IMG/VR virus record: IMGVR_UViG_3300017917_000784 | Span: 21,170 to 85,169 of that record | Source of the DNA: a virus | DNA: 64,000 nt | Reading direction: 5' to 3' (one strand) | Shown: one piece after another, positions 33,322 to 42,439 of the stretch | How positions within the stretch are numbered: position 1 is the first letter of the stretch | How the letters are laid out: every line of letters begins with the position of its first letter | Notes under the pieces: generated by a model | Databases searched by the model: none | Seen by the model: the letters and a program-made list of their open reading frames with translations, nothing else | What the model was told of the DNA's origin: nothing | Program-made: the position numbers and the translations under genes

Positions 33322-34582
33322 ACTGTAAAGTATTTAATTTAGAAAAATTGTGATCAAGTATAGGTTTGATATCATCGTATAATCGTCTCAATTGATCTAT
33401 GGTCATCGCATTTATTGAATCTAATGTTTTAAAAATCTTTTCTAAACGCAGTTGATGATCCGTTTCTTGATCATAACTTTCGTCCCAAAAATTACTGAAC
33501 GTTTTAAATCCTAGACTTTTTAAATATTCAAGACTATATGGACTTGATAACAGTATAAAGGGACGCTTAGATTTAATAGCATTAAATGTTTTTTCAGTAA
33601 TAGTACCTAACGGATGAGCAAATAATGATTCTGTAACTATGGCTAAAAAACTACATTGATACGATTCTAAAGGCAAAGGAACAGCATTAGGCGGTATGCC
33701 ATCATAGTTGGGTGTAGTATAAAGTTGACCATTATCTATACCTGTTATGTTAGGATTAATATCAATAGTCCATGGGGCTCCATTACATAGTATGCTGTCG
33801 TTTGATATAAAGTCAAATTTAGATAAGTCAACCCATGTTTTTATATCTTGTATACTAGTATTATAGGACCAAGAAAACACAGAAGATTTATCAACAAGAT
33901 ATAATGCTGTTAAATGCCTATGTATATCGTAACGCCAGTTACCTGACCAAAACTTACACTGTATTGTTTCGCTAGAGAAGTCAAGCAACGGATTATGTTG
34001 ATGTGAATTTGGTATTCCTTCAGTATGGGCTAATAGACTTAAAAGAAAAATATCCTGTGTTTTTATTTGAAATTCAGGATAGTTGTTTTGCAATGAACTC
34101 GAATTGTACTCACAGGTGTAAACTGTTACATTGATTAAATTATTTTGTTTAACAAATAATTTTATGCTTTCAAATTCATAAGAAAAATTACCCGCAGTAA
34201 AATCATAATCGCGTGGGCTGTATTCTTTATTTTCAGTAATATAAAATTTTTTTGTTGGTTCTTTTGTAAATGTTAGATTTTCAAATAGATATATGTCTAA
34301 TCCTTTTTGATTTAACAGTACTCTATCGGCTGATTTTAAAATTAAATTTTCTAACTGTCGTATCGATCCTAGCCCTGTATAGATAAAGAAAGGGGTAGTT
34401 TGAGAATTTAAAATTGTGTTAGAATAATGTTCCTGAAAATAATCAAAAAATGTATAGTCAGCAAATCCTGGAAATAATGTATCTCCGCTGTCTGTGATTA
34501 TTTTAGGTTCATTTATTTTCTGATATAGGACTGCAAAGAAACCAGGTCCTTCTATACCGTTATAATTTGAGGATGAGGTCAT
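33314..34582 (-). CDS. Large glycosyltransferase-like protein (paralog 2 of 3)
   Basis: 422 aa if started at ATG 34582 (a longer in-frame start at 34639 lies inside the upstream gene and would overlap by 80 bp instead of 23). Blocks shared with the other two copies: DYTFFDYFQEHY, GNWRYDIHRHL, VTESLFAHPLG, ITEKTFNAIKSKRPFIL, SSPYSLEYLKSLGF, WDESYDQE. Divergent from copy 1 in most other places, so duplications are old. Likely glycosyltransferase; specificity unknown. Confidence 0.6.
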   Translation of the reverse strand: MTSSSNYNGIEGPGFFAVLYQKINEPKIITDSGDTLFPGFADYTFFDYFQEHYSNTILNSQTTPFFIYTGLGSIRQLENLILKSADRVLLNQKGLDIYLFENLTFTKEPTKKFYITENKEYSPRDYDFTAGNFSYEFESIKLFVKQNNLINVTVYTCEYNSSSLQNNYPEFQIKTQDIFLLSLLAHTEGIPNSHQHNPLLDFSSETIQCKFWSGNWRYDIHRHLTALYLVDKSSVFSWSYNTSIQDIKTWVDLSKFDFISNDSILCNGAPWTIDINPNITGIDNGQLYTTPNYDGIPPNAVPLPLESYQCSFLAIVTESLFAHPLGTITEKTFNAIKSKRPFILLSSPYSLEYLKSLGFKTFSNFWDESYDQETDHQLRLEKIFKTLDSINAMTIDQLRRLYDDIKPILDHNFSKLNTLQYA

Positions 34583-35750
34583 AATACTCTGCAAAAGTTT
34601 TAGGAAAACTTTCTCCTCTATATGGATCTCGAATTTCAATATCTTTTAAAAATCTCGACCATTGCTCTGGGTCGTCTTGAGATCCGTCTATGTAACTCCA
34701 AATCTTTTCAATTTCTTCCCAATACACTGTACCTTGGTCCACTGTATTTTTAAAATGTTGATATATCTGATCTTTCAACTTTCTAGGTATGTGTTGCATG
34801 GCAAAATTGTTAGGATTGTATACTGTATTAATAAAGAAAGGGAGATCATATTTTTTAGAAAAATCTATAACTTCATTTACATAATATACATTATAACTAC
34901 TAGCAGTGTAATGAGTTAATAAAGTTCTACGTTCTCTATCTTCCTCTCTCCATGCTAACATTTTTTCAATATTAGAGTGTACTTGATCCCATTTAGCAGG
35001 ATGACGCATATATTCAAATCTTTCGCCTATACCATCAAGACTTAGACCTATTCCTACTAATCTAAAATGTTTAAAAAGTTCTACTCGAGAATCGTCCCAG
35101 AAAGTACAGTTAGTGTTAAAACTTAACTCGATGTTTTTAGCATATCCTTTTTCTACTGCGTGTTCAAGAATATCCCATGTTGTTTTAATCATGAATGGTT
35201 CGCCACCAAAGAAATGTAATTCTTCTATATCGGCTAAACTTTGAGATTTTAAAGATTGATAAAAACTACTGTCCGGTTCAATTCTAAATATATTTTGTTT
35301 TTGGAAAGTTTGGTAATACTCTTTTTGGTCGCCTAAATCTAAATCATAAAACTCTTTAATCCAGTAAGAACTATCTATAGGATTGCAGGTACGACATTTA
35401 AGATTACACTGGTTACCTAAAGCAAGATCTATTAGAGTAAGTTTATTATTCTTTTCATAAGTTTTACCAAACCACCGTATTTCACTCATACGAGGACTTT
35501 CGCCACCAATGTCTTCTACTTCCCAACACTTGGTGCAGTTTTTGTCTCGAATACCGTTGTCGAGATTTGTACGTATTTGCTGAAACTCTGGACTGTTAAA
35601 CGCTTCCTCGAGAGTATGTGTTTGAGCCATAAACGGTTTTCCTGTTTTAGAATCAATAACAGGATCACCATTACAACAAGTTGTAATTAGGCCACTAGTT
35701 TTAATACTAACATTATGTGCGGCAAACGGACACCATAAGTCTTTATTCAT
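34560..35750 (-). CDS. Radical SAM protein with N-terminal twitch-type cysteine region
   Basis: 396 aa. N-terminal auxiliary-type cysteines: Cys7, Cys25-Cys26, Cys72, Cys75 (LITTCCNGDP, NCTKCWEVE). The radical SAM site is Cys115-x3-Cys119-x2-Cys122 (CNLKCRTC), followed by LHFFGGEPFM for SAM and GIGLSLDGIG. Same plan as the proteins at 10643, 43813 and 45985. It sits between an amidinotransferase (upstream in the transcript) and two glycosyltransferase-like genes. Substrate unknown. Confidence 0.88.
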   Translation of the reverse strand: MNKDLWCPFAAHNVSIKTSGLITTCCNGDPVIDSKTGKPFMAQTHTLEEAFNSPEFQQIRTNLDNGIRDKNCTKCWEVEDIGGESPRMSEIRWFGKTYEKNNKLTLIDLALGNQCNLKCRTCNPIDSSYWIKEFYDLDLGDQKEYYQTFQKQNIFRIEPDSSFYQSLKSQSLADIEELHFFGGEPFMIKTTWDILEHAVEKGYAKNIELSFNTNCTFWDDSRVELFKHFRLVGIGLSLDGIGERFEYMRHPAKWDQVHSNIEKMLAWREEDRERRTLLTHYTASSYNVYYVNEVIDFSKKYDLPFFINTVYNPNNFAMQHIPRKLKDQIYQHFKNTVDQGTVYWEEIEKIWSYIDGSQDDPEQWSRFLKDIEIRDPYRGESFPKTFAEYYDLILKL

Positions 35751-36732
35751 GATTTCTCTCTAAATCTAAAGTAACACAGTGGAACCCGCCACCTAATGTT
35801 CGTTGCTGACGTCCTGGCAAGCAAGCACAATCTATACCATAGCTCTCAATTTGTCGACGCAGTTCATCTTGTCCCTCTAACATAACTACGAGGTCTGGTC
35901 TTATACTAAACAAATTAACGTTTAACCAAGGACTAGCGTTGCAGTATCCAGGATAGTGACCAATATCTACTGGGTCTGCGGCAAATATAGCGTCCCAACT
36001 TTGTAATTTTTTAGGTAGTTGATCTTTGCTTTTTACACGACTAGGATTTAACAACATCAGTCCTTCACGTAGAAAAGCAATAGTACTATCAATATGCATA
36101 TAACTATATACGCCTTCGACTAAATGAACTTTTTTATTTGGTACTAAACTCTGCAAATACTCCGCTCCGGTTTTATTTCCACTATTGCTGACTAGATAAT
36201 ACAAATCATCATTATCACGTAAAATATTTGCGGCATCAAAACTAGGTTCTACTTCGGTAAGTGCTAACGTATTTTTGTCACCTAAACAATTTATGTTATA
36301 CAATCCGTCTGGTCTAGAAATTTGCTTATCAATATACCTGACATTTTGTCTTGTATAAGGATAAAAATGCTCGTGCATGGCCATATATTCATTAGTTCTT
36401 GCTCGAAGAGGTTGTGGTGTTGCTAAAATTAAATCATCGTAAACTAGTACGTTATCTCTAGGACAATAATTATAATATTTAGGCACACGAGTTTTATCAG
36501 GCCGTAAAACTTCAACTCCTTCTTTACGTAATAAATCGCAAAACTTTTCTAAATCTTCGTTGGCTTCGTCTATAACTTGTTGCGGATATTTTCCTTGAGG
36601 GATTTCACTAACGTCTTTTTTATCTGCGTAATTTATAGTACGCAAACTAATGTCAAGAGACGGAATAGTAGCATCATCGGCAATACCGACTATTACTTTT
36701 TTTAACGGGTCGTATTCGTTTTTACTAAGCAT
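35743..36732 (-). CDS. Amidinotransferase-like enzyme (copy 2)
   Basis: 329 aa of the arginine amidinotransferase family. Catalytic Cys319 in GGGFHCVTLDLER; MHIDSTIAFLREGLML holds the His-Asp pair; CPRDNVLVYDD and DPLKKVIVG match copy 1 (13584), to which it is clearly related. A little shorter than copy 1 through loss in the 130-190 region. Neighbours are a short DegT-like protein before it and a radical SAM protein after it, overlapping by 8 bp each. Expected to transfer an amidino group to an amine; acceptor unknown. Confidence 0.87.
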   Translation of the reverse strand: MLSKNEYDPLKKVIVGIADDATIPSLDISLRTINYADKKDVSEIPQGKYPQQVIDEANEDLEKFCDLLRKEGVEVLRPDKTRVPKYYNYCPRDNVLVYDDLILATPQPLRARTNEYMAMHEHFYPYTRQNVRYIDKQISRPDGLYNINCLGDKNTLALTEVEPSFDAANILRDNDDLYYLVSNSGNKTGAEYLQSLVPNKKVHLVEGVYSYMHIDSTIAFLREGLMLLNPSRVKSKDQLPKKLQSWDAIFAADPVDIGHYPGYCNASPWLNVNLFSIRPDLVVMLEGQDELRRQIESYGIDCACLPGRQQRTLGGGFHCVTLDLERNHE

Positions 36733-37315
36733 TGAAAACCTTCATTTTAGATATGTTTGGGTAGTCTTGCCAACTCCATTGTTTGGCTTCTCGTTCTATA
36801 CAACTTGGTAGTTTTTCTAAACCTAATTGAGCAGTTTCTGGAGTCATATAGTAATGATAACCCATTATATCTACGTCTTGCTCTGCCCATGGTACATCAG
36901 GCAACCTTCCATCGTAACTCATTTTTTTAAGTGTAATATAATCGTCTTTGTTATCGCAAAGTATCATACCGCCACGGCCTAGATTAAGATGTTTTCTAAA
37001 TTGAAAACTAAGACAAATTAGTTTTCCTGAAATATAACCATTTTGTTTCCAGTAAACTGCACCATCGATTATATTTGTATTACCTATTTCGTAATACTCC
37101 TGCCATTGTTCATTTTTAAATTCCCATGATAATCCTAACTTTTTAAAAGTCATAGGAATTGAAAGATATGTATGTGTAGGGCAAGTAACATTATTACTAT
37201 TACGAAGCCTTAAAGATAATTCAATGGCATGAGTACAACAATCGGTACTTACAGCGTAAGGAGCATTGTAAAATTCAGCAACTGATTGTTCGAACTCTGC
37301 TATCTTATTCCACAT
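36725..37315 (-). CDS. Short DegT/DnrJ/StrS-like PLP protein
   Basis: 196 aa, half the normal length of sugar aminotransferases (about 370-400). The N-terminal PLP-phosphate region (AVSTDCCTHAIELSLRL), NIIDGAVYW with Asp84, and the Schiff-base segment LSFQFRKHLNLGRGGMI with Lys108 are present, but the C-terminal small domain is gone. It could still bind PLP as a dimer, or be an inactive remnant. Directly upstream of amidinotransferase copy 2, where an amine-forming enzyme would make sense. It shares its first base with the neighbouring gene's last. Confidence 0.62.
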   Translation of the reverse strand: MWNKIAEFEQSVAEFYNAPYAVSTDCCTHAIELSLRLRNSNNVTCPTHTYLSIPMTFKKLGLSWEFKNEQWQEYYEIGNTNIIDGAVYWKQNGYISGKLICLSFQFRKHLNLGRGGMILCDNKDDYITLKKMSYDGRLPDVPWAEQDVDIMGYHYYMTPETAQLGLEKLPSCIEREAKQWSWQDYPNISKMKVFNA

Positions 37316-38673
37316 TAATCAAAAATCCACTGTTTAGTTTTTAAAGTTTTTAACATTTCAGCATTATTTTCTAATATATCTTGCATATTAGAATACATAA
37401 CGCGAAGTTCGTTAATATCCTTGCTATCTATATAGTCAATAACTTTTAATATCTTTAGCATTCGTTGTTCTGGATCCTCTTCCTCATCATAACTTTCGTC
37501 CCAGAATCTGCCAAAAGTTTGAAATCCTTGTTTCCTCATATACTCTAACGTATGAGGAGGTGCAACAATTACAAAAGGTCTACCTAGTTTCATAGCGTTC
37601 ATTGCTTTTTCGCTAAAAATGCCCATTGGTTGTGCAAACATTGTTTCTGTTACCACTACACAGAAACTATTTAAGTAGGCATCGTCCATTCGATAATCGC
37701 TAGGACTTCCGCAAGTGTAATTTCCTGGAAATTTCCAGTAGTCTATGTTTCCATCAATTTTTGTTACTGGCTGTTCTATATTAATCTGTAACGGAGATTT
37801 TAAATTTAAATCCTCTACCCCTTGTACCAATACAGTATATTGATCAGGATTTTTTGTTTTCCAAGTTTCCAAATCAAACCAAAGATTTTTCTTTAAAACA
37901 TCAATACTTCCATTGAAGTACCAAGAATAGTGTCCGCTTTTGTTTACAAGATAACTCATAATTACATGTCTTGCAGTATGATATCTCCAATTTGGGCAGA
38001 CAAATTTACGTTCTATTAAACTAACTACATCAGGTAATTTACGGAAAGGATACTCGTCCTCAGGCGGATAGTCAACCATTGATGCTAGATGAAGATCTTT
38101 ACAGTGTAGATTTATATTAGGATACTTGTGCTGAAAGTATTTCTTTACATTATAGTGACACCCGTATACATTTACTTTTTTAAGATTATTGCGTTCAGCA
38201 AAAATTGATATGGATTCAAATTCGTAGCATCTTAAATCCGCATAGTGCTCTAACTTGCAGTCAAATATCATATTATCACCGCAATTTTTTACAATAGTTT
38301 CTGAAATTGCGGCATCTTTGTCTGGATGATTAAATTTTTTAGACTTATCTATATTGCCTAACCCAAATGTTAATACTTCATAAAGATAAATGTCTAGTCC
38401 TTTATCATTAAGATGATCGATTGTTCGTTGATCAAATGTTTTAGTTTCTAATTGGGGTATATACCCTTTAACTCCACATATCATATGTGGCGTTGTTTCA
38501 GAATCAATCCATGTAGGTGCTATAGCCCACTTATAAAAATGAAAAAAGTAAGCATCGTCTTCATGATACAATTCTGTACCATCCATTAATGTTATATGTC
38601 CTTGACGATTATCTAACAGTAATCTTTCAAATAAAATAAAATTATCGTAGGCCTTGGCTATATATTCAGACAT
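37315..38673 (-). CDS. Large glycosyltransferase-like protein (paralog 3 of 3)
   Basis: 452 aa. Same blocks as copies 1 and 2: DDAYFFHFYKWA, TPHMICGVKGYIPQLE, CPNWRYHTARHV, VTETMFAQPMGIFSEKAMNAMKLGRPFVIV, APPHTLEYMRKQGFQTF, WDESYDEEEDPEQRM. It is separated from the other two by an amidinotransferase, a PLP protein and a radical SAM gene. Function inferred from the C-terminal glycosyltransferase-like layout only. Confidence 0.6.
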   Translation of the reverse strand: MSEYIAKAYDNFILFERLLLDNRQGHITLMDGTELYHEDDAYFFHFYKWAIAPTWIDSETTPHMICGVKGYIPQLETKTFDQRTIDHLNDKGLDIYLYEVLTFGLGNIDKSKKFNHPDKDAAISETIVKNCGDNMIFDCKLEHYADLRCYEFESISIFAERNNLKKVNVYGCHYNVKKYFQHKYPNINLHCKDLHLASMVDYPPEDEYPFRKLPDVVSLIERKFVCPNWRYHTARHVIMSYLVNKSGHYSWYFNGSIDVLKKNLWFDLETWKTKNPDQYTVLVQGVEDLNLKSPLQINIEQPVTKIDGNIDYWKFPGNYTCGSPSDYRMDDAYLNSFCVVVTETMFAQPMGIFSEKAMNAMKLGRPFVIVAPPHTLEYMRKQGFQTFGRFWDESYDEEEDPEQRMLKILKVIDYIDSKDINELRVMYSNMQDILENNAEMLKTLKTKQWIFD

Positions 38674-39721
38674 TCTGTTCCTCTATCATTTTATTAAACT
38701 CGTTAGGATCGTTTAATCTATCATCAAACGAAGAACAAGTTGTGGCACACGTAAATAATCGACCTTGTTCATAATTTTTATCCCATGTCGATTTAATATC
38801 AGTAAAAAAATTACCCTCTATTATAGAATGCCATGCTGTTTTTCTTAAATCAATTTTATCTTTGTGTTCTTCCCAAATTTTTTCCCACCCGTCTTGAATA
38901 ACTGCGCCTCGACGAGCGTATACTCCGGCTGCTAAAAAACAGCAAGGAAATACTCTACCTAAGTGGTCAATGTAAACACTTTGATTTTTTAATACATAAC
39001 AGTCAATACAACTGTTATCAGAATCGTTCATTATACCCTTAAGAGTTTTAGGTGTTCGATGTAAGATTACTTTATGTGTTAAGGATTCATCGCTAGGCGG
39101 CTCTACTGGACGAGAACGTCCTAACACTTCATCTAATGCAAACCTATGACTTGGTTTAACTATAAATTTTTGAAATCCTAACTTTTCGGATAAACTTCTT
39201 GCTTCTTCTACTTGATGTTGGTTGTGTTTAAAAGTTATATATTGCCAGTATGGTTTCCCGCCACCTTCTACAAAGGCGTGTACGTTAGCCATAACGTTAG
39301 CCCAGCGTACATTGACTCGGTATATGTGGTTAGTATCTTCTAACCCGTCTATGGCAAAAATAACTTCGCTACGATCGCCTACTATTTCTGCAAGTTCTTT
39401 CCAAAAATTAGGACTACGAAGCCCACCGTTAGTGCTAATTTTTATTATTATATCTGGATTCTTTTTTCTAATTAATCTACATACATCTAAAAAGTTTGGT
39501 GCCGCACAAGGATCTCCTATGTTGCCACAAAAGAAAATTATTTTTGATTCTTGATAAACGTAATCAGGAATCAAATTAAAAAATTCAGTTTCTAAATATG
39601 TTTCTTGAAGCCAACTTTTATCCTCGGGCGTTATTTCTCTAACACATTGAGGGCAGGCAGCATTACAAATACTGCTGTTTTCAATTTGAACTTCAAAAAA
39701 TTTACCTGTATAAAATGTCAT
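38666..39721 (-). CDS. Radical SAM/SPASM-like protein
   Basis: 351 aa. Radical SAM motif near the N-terminus: Cys19-x3-Cys23-x2-Cys26 (ICNAACPQC). FFCGNIGDPC stands in place of the usual GGEP, and FAIDGLEDTNHIYRV follows. The C-terminal part holds further cysteines (SCIDCYVLKN, FPCCFLAAG, CATTCSSF) that fit SPASM-type auxiliary clusters. The gene at 52148 is a clear paralog with the same GNIGDP/GNFGDP and DGLEDT blocks. Target unknown. Confidence 0.85.
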   Translation of the reverse strand: MTFYTGKFFEVQIENSSICNAACPQCVREITPEDKSWLQETYLETEFFNLIPDYVYQESKIIFFCGNIGDPCAAPNFLDVCRLIRKKNPDIIIKISTNGGLRSPNFWKELAEIVGDRSEVIFAIDGLEDTNHIYRVNVRWANVMANVHAFVEGGGKPYWQYITFKHNQHQVEEARSLSEKLGFQKFIVKPSHRFALDEVLGRSRPVEPPSDESLTHKVILHRTPKTLKGIMNDSDNSCIDCYVLKNQSVYIDHLGRVFPCCFLAAGVYARRGAVIQDGWEKIWEEHKDKIDLRKTAWHSIIEGNFFTDIKSTWDKNYEQGRLFTCATTCSSFDDRLNDPNEFNKMIEEQNV

Positions 39722-40407
39722 TGTGGGTCCGGAAATATAATTGCTTGATCTTTGTATTTTTTAAGACTTTTATTAACTAACTGTCTATGTTTTTCTCTAT
39801 CTAAAATTCCTAATACACAAAGCATGATTTTATTTTGTTCAACATAATCTGCTCCGTGCCAATGATATCGTTCACAAATACTAAAACATGCTTGTTTTTT
39901 AGTAATATTTGGATATATCTTTTCACTATCTTTATTTTCAGAAACATAGAAACTCTTACTTTCATGCTTATTCATTAGAACATTGTAACGTCGAGGCTCT
40001 ATATCAATTGCAATTTCTGTAGGATCGACTATGATATCTCTTTGCTGAGCGTCCATATGAGTATTGACTTGTTCTCTCTGCATCAACATTACCACAAAAC
40101 TAAATTCTAAAAACGGAAGTTGATCTAGCATATAAGGAATTTCAGGAAACACTTTGTCTATATCGTTAGCGTATAACGAGGGACCAAGATTTGGAATAAA
40201 TCTCGAATATAAACAATTTTTAAACTTTTCAACATCGTACCATTCATTACCTTTTAACCGTCCACGAACTGGAATTTTATTCCAATGCTCCATAGAATCA
40301 ATATTTTGATTCCAATCTTTAGCTCTGGTTTCTTGACAGAAATCTAAAAGTTTTTGTTCGTCAGGTAACTGAACATCGATGTCTATAGGTAAGTATGCTA
40401 TTGTCAT
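39718..40407 (-). CDS. Fe/2OG-type hydroxylase-like protein
   Basis: 229 aa. Candidate iron ligands: His117-x-Asp119 (VNTHMDAQQRD) and a distal histidine in ERYHWHGADYV (His182 or His184). Surrounding strands (FSFVVMLMQ, YNVLMNKHES) fit a double-stranded beta-helix like aspartyl/asparaginyl hydroxylases. A ten-residue proline/acid tail closes the protein. ATGA overlap with the AspH-type gene before it and the radical SAM gene after it. Confidence 0.62.
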   Translation of the reverse strand: MTIAYLPIDIDVQLPDEQKLLDFCQETRAKDWNQNIDSMEHWNKIPVRGRLKGNEWYDVEKFKNCLYSRFIPNLGPSLYANDIDKVFPEIPYMLDQLPFLEFSFVVMLMQREQVNTHMDAQQRDIIVDPTEIAIDIEPRRYNVLMNKHESKSFYVSENKDSEKIYPNITKKQACFSICERYHWHGADYVEQNKIMLCVLGILDREKHRQLVNKSLKKYKDQAIIFPDPQ

Positions 40408-40928
40408 GTTTTTATTAAATCTATCATCAAAATTACTCTGTCGTTGTCTGTGGGATTAAAAGCAAAATGTTCTACTGTGTCATCAAATACAGTATCTTCG
40501 CCTTCGTTCCAATAATAAACATCACCACCAACATTAATCCATGCTTTACCAGATGCTATTAAACCTAAATGATACTTAAACACCGCAGGATTATCTGGGC
40601 CGCTATGTGGAAATATTTCGCAGCCGCCCTTTAATATACTAAACCCTACTAAGAAAATATTAGGTATTTTTTCTGCTACGCTTATAGTCACTGGACAAAA
40701 TTCTTTATCTACTAACCATTTACCATCAATAAACAACGGAAGAAAATCCCACTGCCCGTTGTTGTTAGTAACTACTCCGTCTGGGCCGTCAACAATAGTT
40801 CCTTGGAATGCTTTTGGAGGCCACTTTTCTGCGTGATCTTTAACAGATAAAAATTCATCACGAATAGTTTTCCAATGTTGTTTAACATGGCTTACAGAAG
40901 GAAAATTACTTGTGGAAAATATGTTCAT
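40404..40928 (-). CDS. Aspartyl/asparaginyl beta-hydroxylase (AspH) family protein
   Basis: 174 aa with the clearest AspH signature in the window: CEIFPHSGPDNPAVFKYHLGLI (His108 and His120), the WNEGEDTVFDDTVEHFAFN block with distal His154, and Arg164 in NDRVILMIDL for 2-oxoglutarate. Known family members hydroxylate Asp/Asn of proteins or peptides, or act on lipid A. Substrate here unknown. Overlaps neighbours by 4 bp each. Confidence 0.82.
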   Translation of the reverse strand: MNIFSTSNFPSVSHVKQHWKTIRDEFLSVKDHAEKWPPKAFQGTIVDGPDGVVTNNNGQWDFLPLFIDGKWLVDKEFCPVTISVAEKIPNIFLVGFSILKGGCEIFPHSGPDNPAVFKYHLGLIASGKAWINVGGDVYYWNEGEDTVFDDTVEHFAFNPTDNDRVILMIDLIKT

Positions 40929-41617
40929 AGTTTTTCTAATATCATATCTATAAAATCATCTTCGTAGTTAGATCTAAAACTATTCAGTGCCGCTTCTTGT
41001 AGTCTTTTTGGAGAGTAAGTTTCCTGTATCGTCATTCCAAGTTTATCTAACACACCGTGCATTTTTTCTAATCTGCCTGGACTAATTTGTATTAATAAAT
41101 TTTCAAAACTGTCTGTGTCTTTATCTGTATCGTAACAAAAAAACCAGTTTATAGGAAACATTACTCCGTCCTGTATTGTCCAACTATTAGGATGTAGACT
41201 TAATTTTGTAATATTTGCATTCCACATACATTGTATTAAATTAGCCCACTGTTCTTTCCAATTTTTACACGCTAATTCTCTACTACCTGCTGAGATACTT
41301 TGCATTAAAAAATCGTCACCTGGCCATTTGTATATTACTTTACGTTCAACTTCATCTATATCTTCAATTTCTAACACAGGCATAAACTCTTTAGCCTTTG
41401 AATGAAATTTTAATTCTTTGCGAAATCTATCTTCTAACAACTGCTCAGTCCAGAGTGTATTTTCTTCAACACTGCGATGGTATCTTATGTCTCTAGCAAA
41501 CCACTGACAAAAGTGTTTTTTATCAGGACTAACATAGGCACTATAGACTAAATTGGCTCGTACCAATTCGTCCCCTTCTAAGTTCCAATATAAGTTCCAA
41601 TTTGATATATCTGTCAT
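40925..41617 (-). CDS. Unknown protein, possible kinase-like fold
   Basis: 230 aa. An early block (LLEDRFRKELKFHSKAKEF) resembles the N-lobe helix of kinase-like proteins, followed by a YKWPGDDFLMQ hinge-like strand, and LSLHPNSWTIQDGVMFPINWFFCYD resembles a catalytic-loop/metal-loop pair (HPN...D). The catalytic Asp is not convincing, so it might be a pseudokinase or unrelated. First gene of the long - strand block starting at the divergent junction 41618-41659; no Shine-Dalgarno sequence precedes it. Confidence 0.5.
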   Translation of the reverse strand: MTDISNWNLYWNLEGDELVRANLVYSAYVSPDKKHFCQWFARDIRYHRSVEENTLWTEQLLEDRFRKELKFHSKAKEFMPVLEIEDIDEVERKVIYKWPGDDFLMQSISAGSRELACKNWKEQWANLIQCMWNANITKLSLHPNSWTIQDGVMFPINWFFCYDTDKDTDSFENLLIQISPGRLEKMHGVLDKLGMTIQETYSPKRLQEAALNSFRSNYEDDFIDMILEKL

Positions 41618-41659
41618 TGTTTTGTTGATAAATTAAAGTATGCTATATTTATTGAGCCT
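41618..41659. promoter_or_regulatory. Divergent junction with a TAAATA box
   Basis: 42-bp gap between two divergent genes. On the - strand it reads CAATAAATATAGC (TAAATA at complement of 41647-41652), similar to T4-type late promoter cores and to boxes at 45917-45931, 51481-51486 and 53240-53245. No convincing -35/-10 pair on the + strand, though TATATTTATTG is AT-rich. Confidence 0.35.
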
Positions 41660-42439
41660 ATGATCCGCGGAATAAATTCTCAACCTTACATTAATCTAGA
41701 TCCTTTTATTGATATAGAAGGATTTTCCAAACTGCATTACGAAATCTGTAAAGGTATCGTTATGGCTGATTATAAAAAAGAAGGGAATATGGTTAAACCT
41801 GCGGCAGCCGAACAATATCGTTGGGAATTTAAACCACTGTATCAAGCATTGGAAGAATATCATGCACTACCTGCAGATCACGAAATTAAACGGTTAGGCA
41901 TAGAAATAGGAGAATATAATAATCGCGATAAGTTTATGTTGTTTTTAAAACTTGCGTTAGGTGCGTATGATCCTTATCAATTTATTTTCCTTAAAACAGA
42001 AGAGGGCGGTTGGGAATCAAGGTTTGAAGAAAAGGCATGGACTGATGATGCTGTAAATCATTTTCCTAAAGTTAAAAATTGGATTGAGCAATCAATACAA
42101 GGCAAAGTTTTTAAGACCATAGGTCGTATTATAATCTTTAAAGCAGAACACGATTGTCTAATGCCTATGCATCGTGACTTGCTAGAGGGAGAAAACGACT
42201 ATTATCCACATAGGCATGAATTTATTCATTTGCGTCCTAATGCTGATAAACCGTTTTATATCTATGATCCTGAAATAGATAAACGTATATCTGTAGATTG
42301 TCGTGCAGTGTTTTTTAACGATTTAGATTGGCATGCTGGCGGACGTTCTGATGTACAAAGTTACAGTATAAGAATTGACGGATCGTTTACAGACGAATTT
42401 AGAGAACGCATCGGTGTTGCACACCTAGAAAACTATTAA
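41660..42439 (+). CDS. Fe/2OG-type hydroxylase-like protein
   Basis: 259 aa, single gene on + strand between two - strand blocks. Iron triad His171-x-Asp173 (LMPMHRDLLEG) and His225 (DLDWHAGGRS); the double-stranded helix strands between them (HEFIHLRPNADKPFYIYD, CRAVFFND) and the C-terminal SIRIDGSFTDEF are typical. The 130-residue N-terminal region is unassigned. Ends 4 bp inside the convergent gene at 42436. Confidence 0.7.
   Translation: MIRGINSQPYINLDPFIDIEGFSKLHYEICKGIVMADYKKEGNMVKPAAAEQYRWEFKPLYQALEEYHALPADHEIKRLGIEIGEYNNRDKFMLFLKLALGAYDPYQFIFLKTEEGGWESRFEEKAWTDDAVNHFPKVKNWIEQSIQGKVFKTIGRIIIFKAEHDCLMPMHRDLLEGENDYYPHRHEFIHLRPNADKPFYIYDPEIDKRISVDCRAVFFNDLDWHAGGRSDVQSYSIRIDGSFTDEFRERIGVAHLENY

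Noticed and set aside
34662-34919. 85-codon open frame on the + strand, hydrophobic
   Set aside because: Antisense to the radical SAM gene at 34560; hydrophobicity is a by-product of the AT-rich complement.
39222-39554. 110-codon open frame on the + strand
   Set aside because: Antisense to the radical SAM gene at 38666-39721, with no supporting signals.
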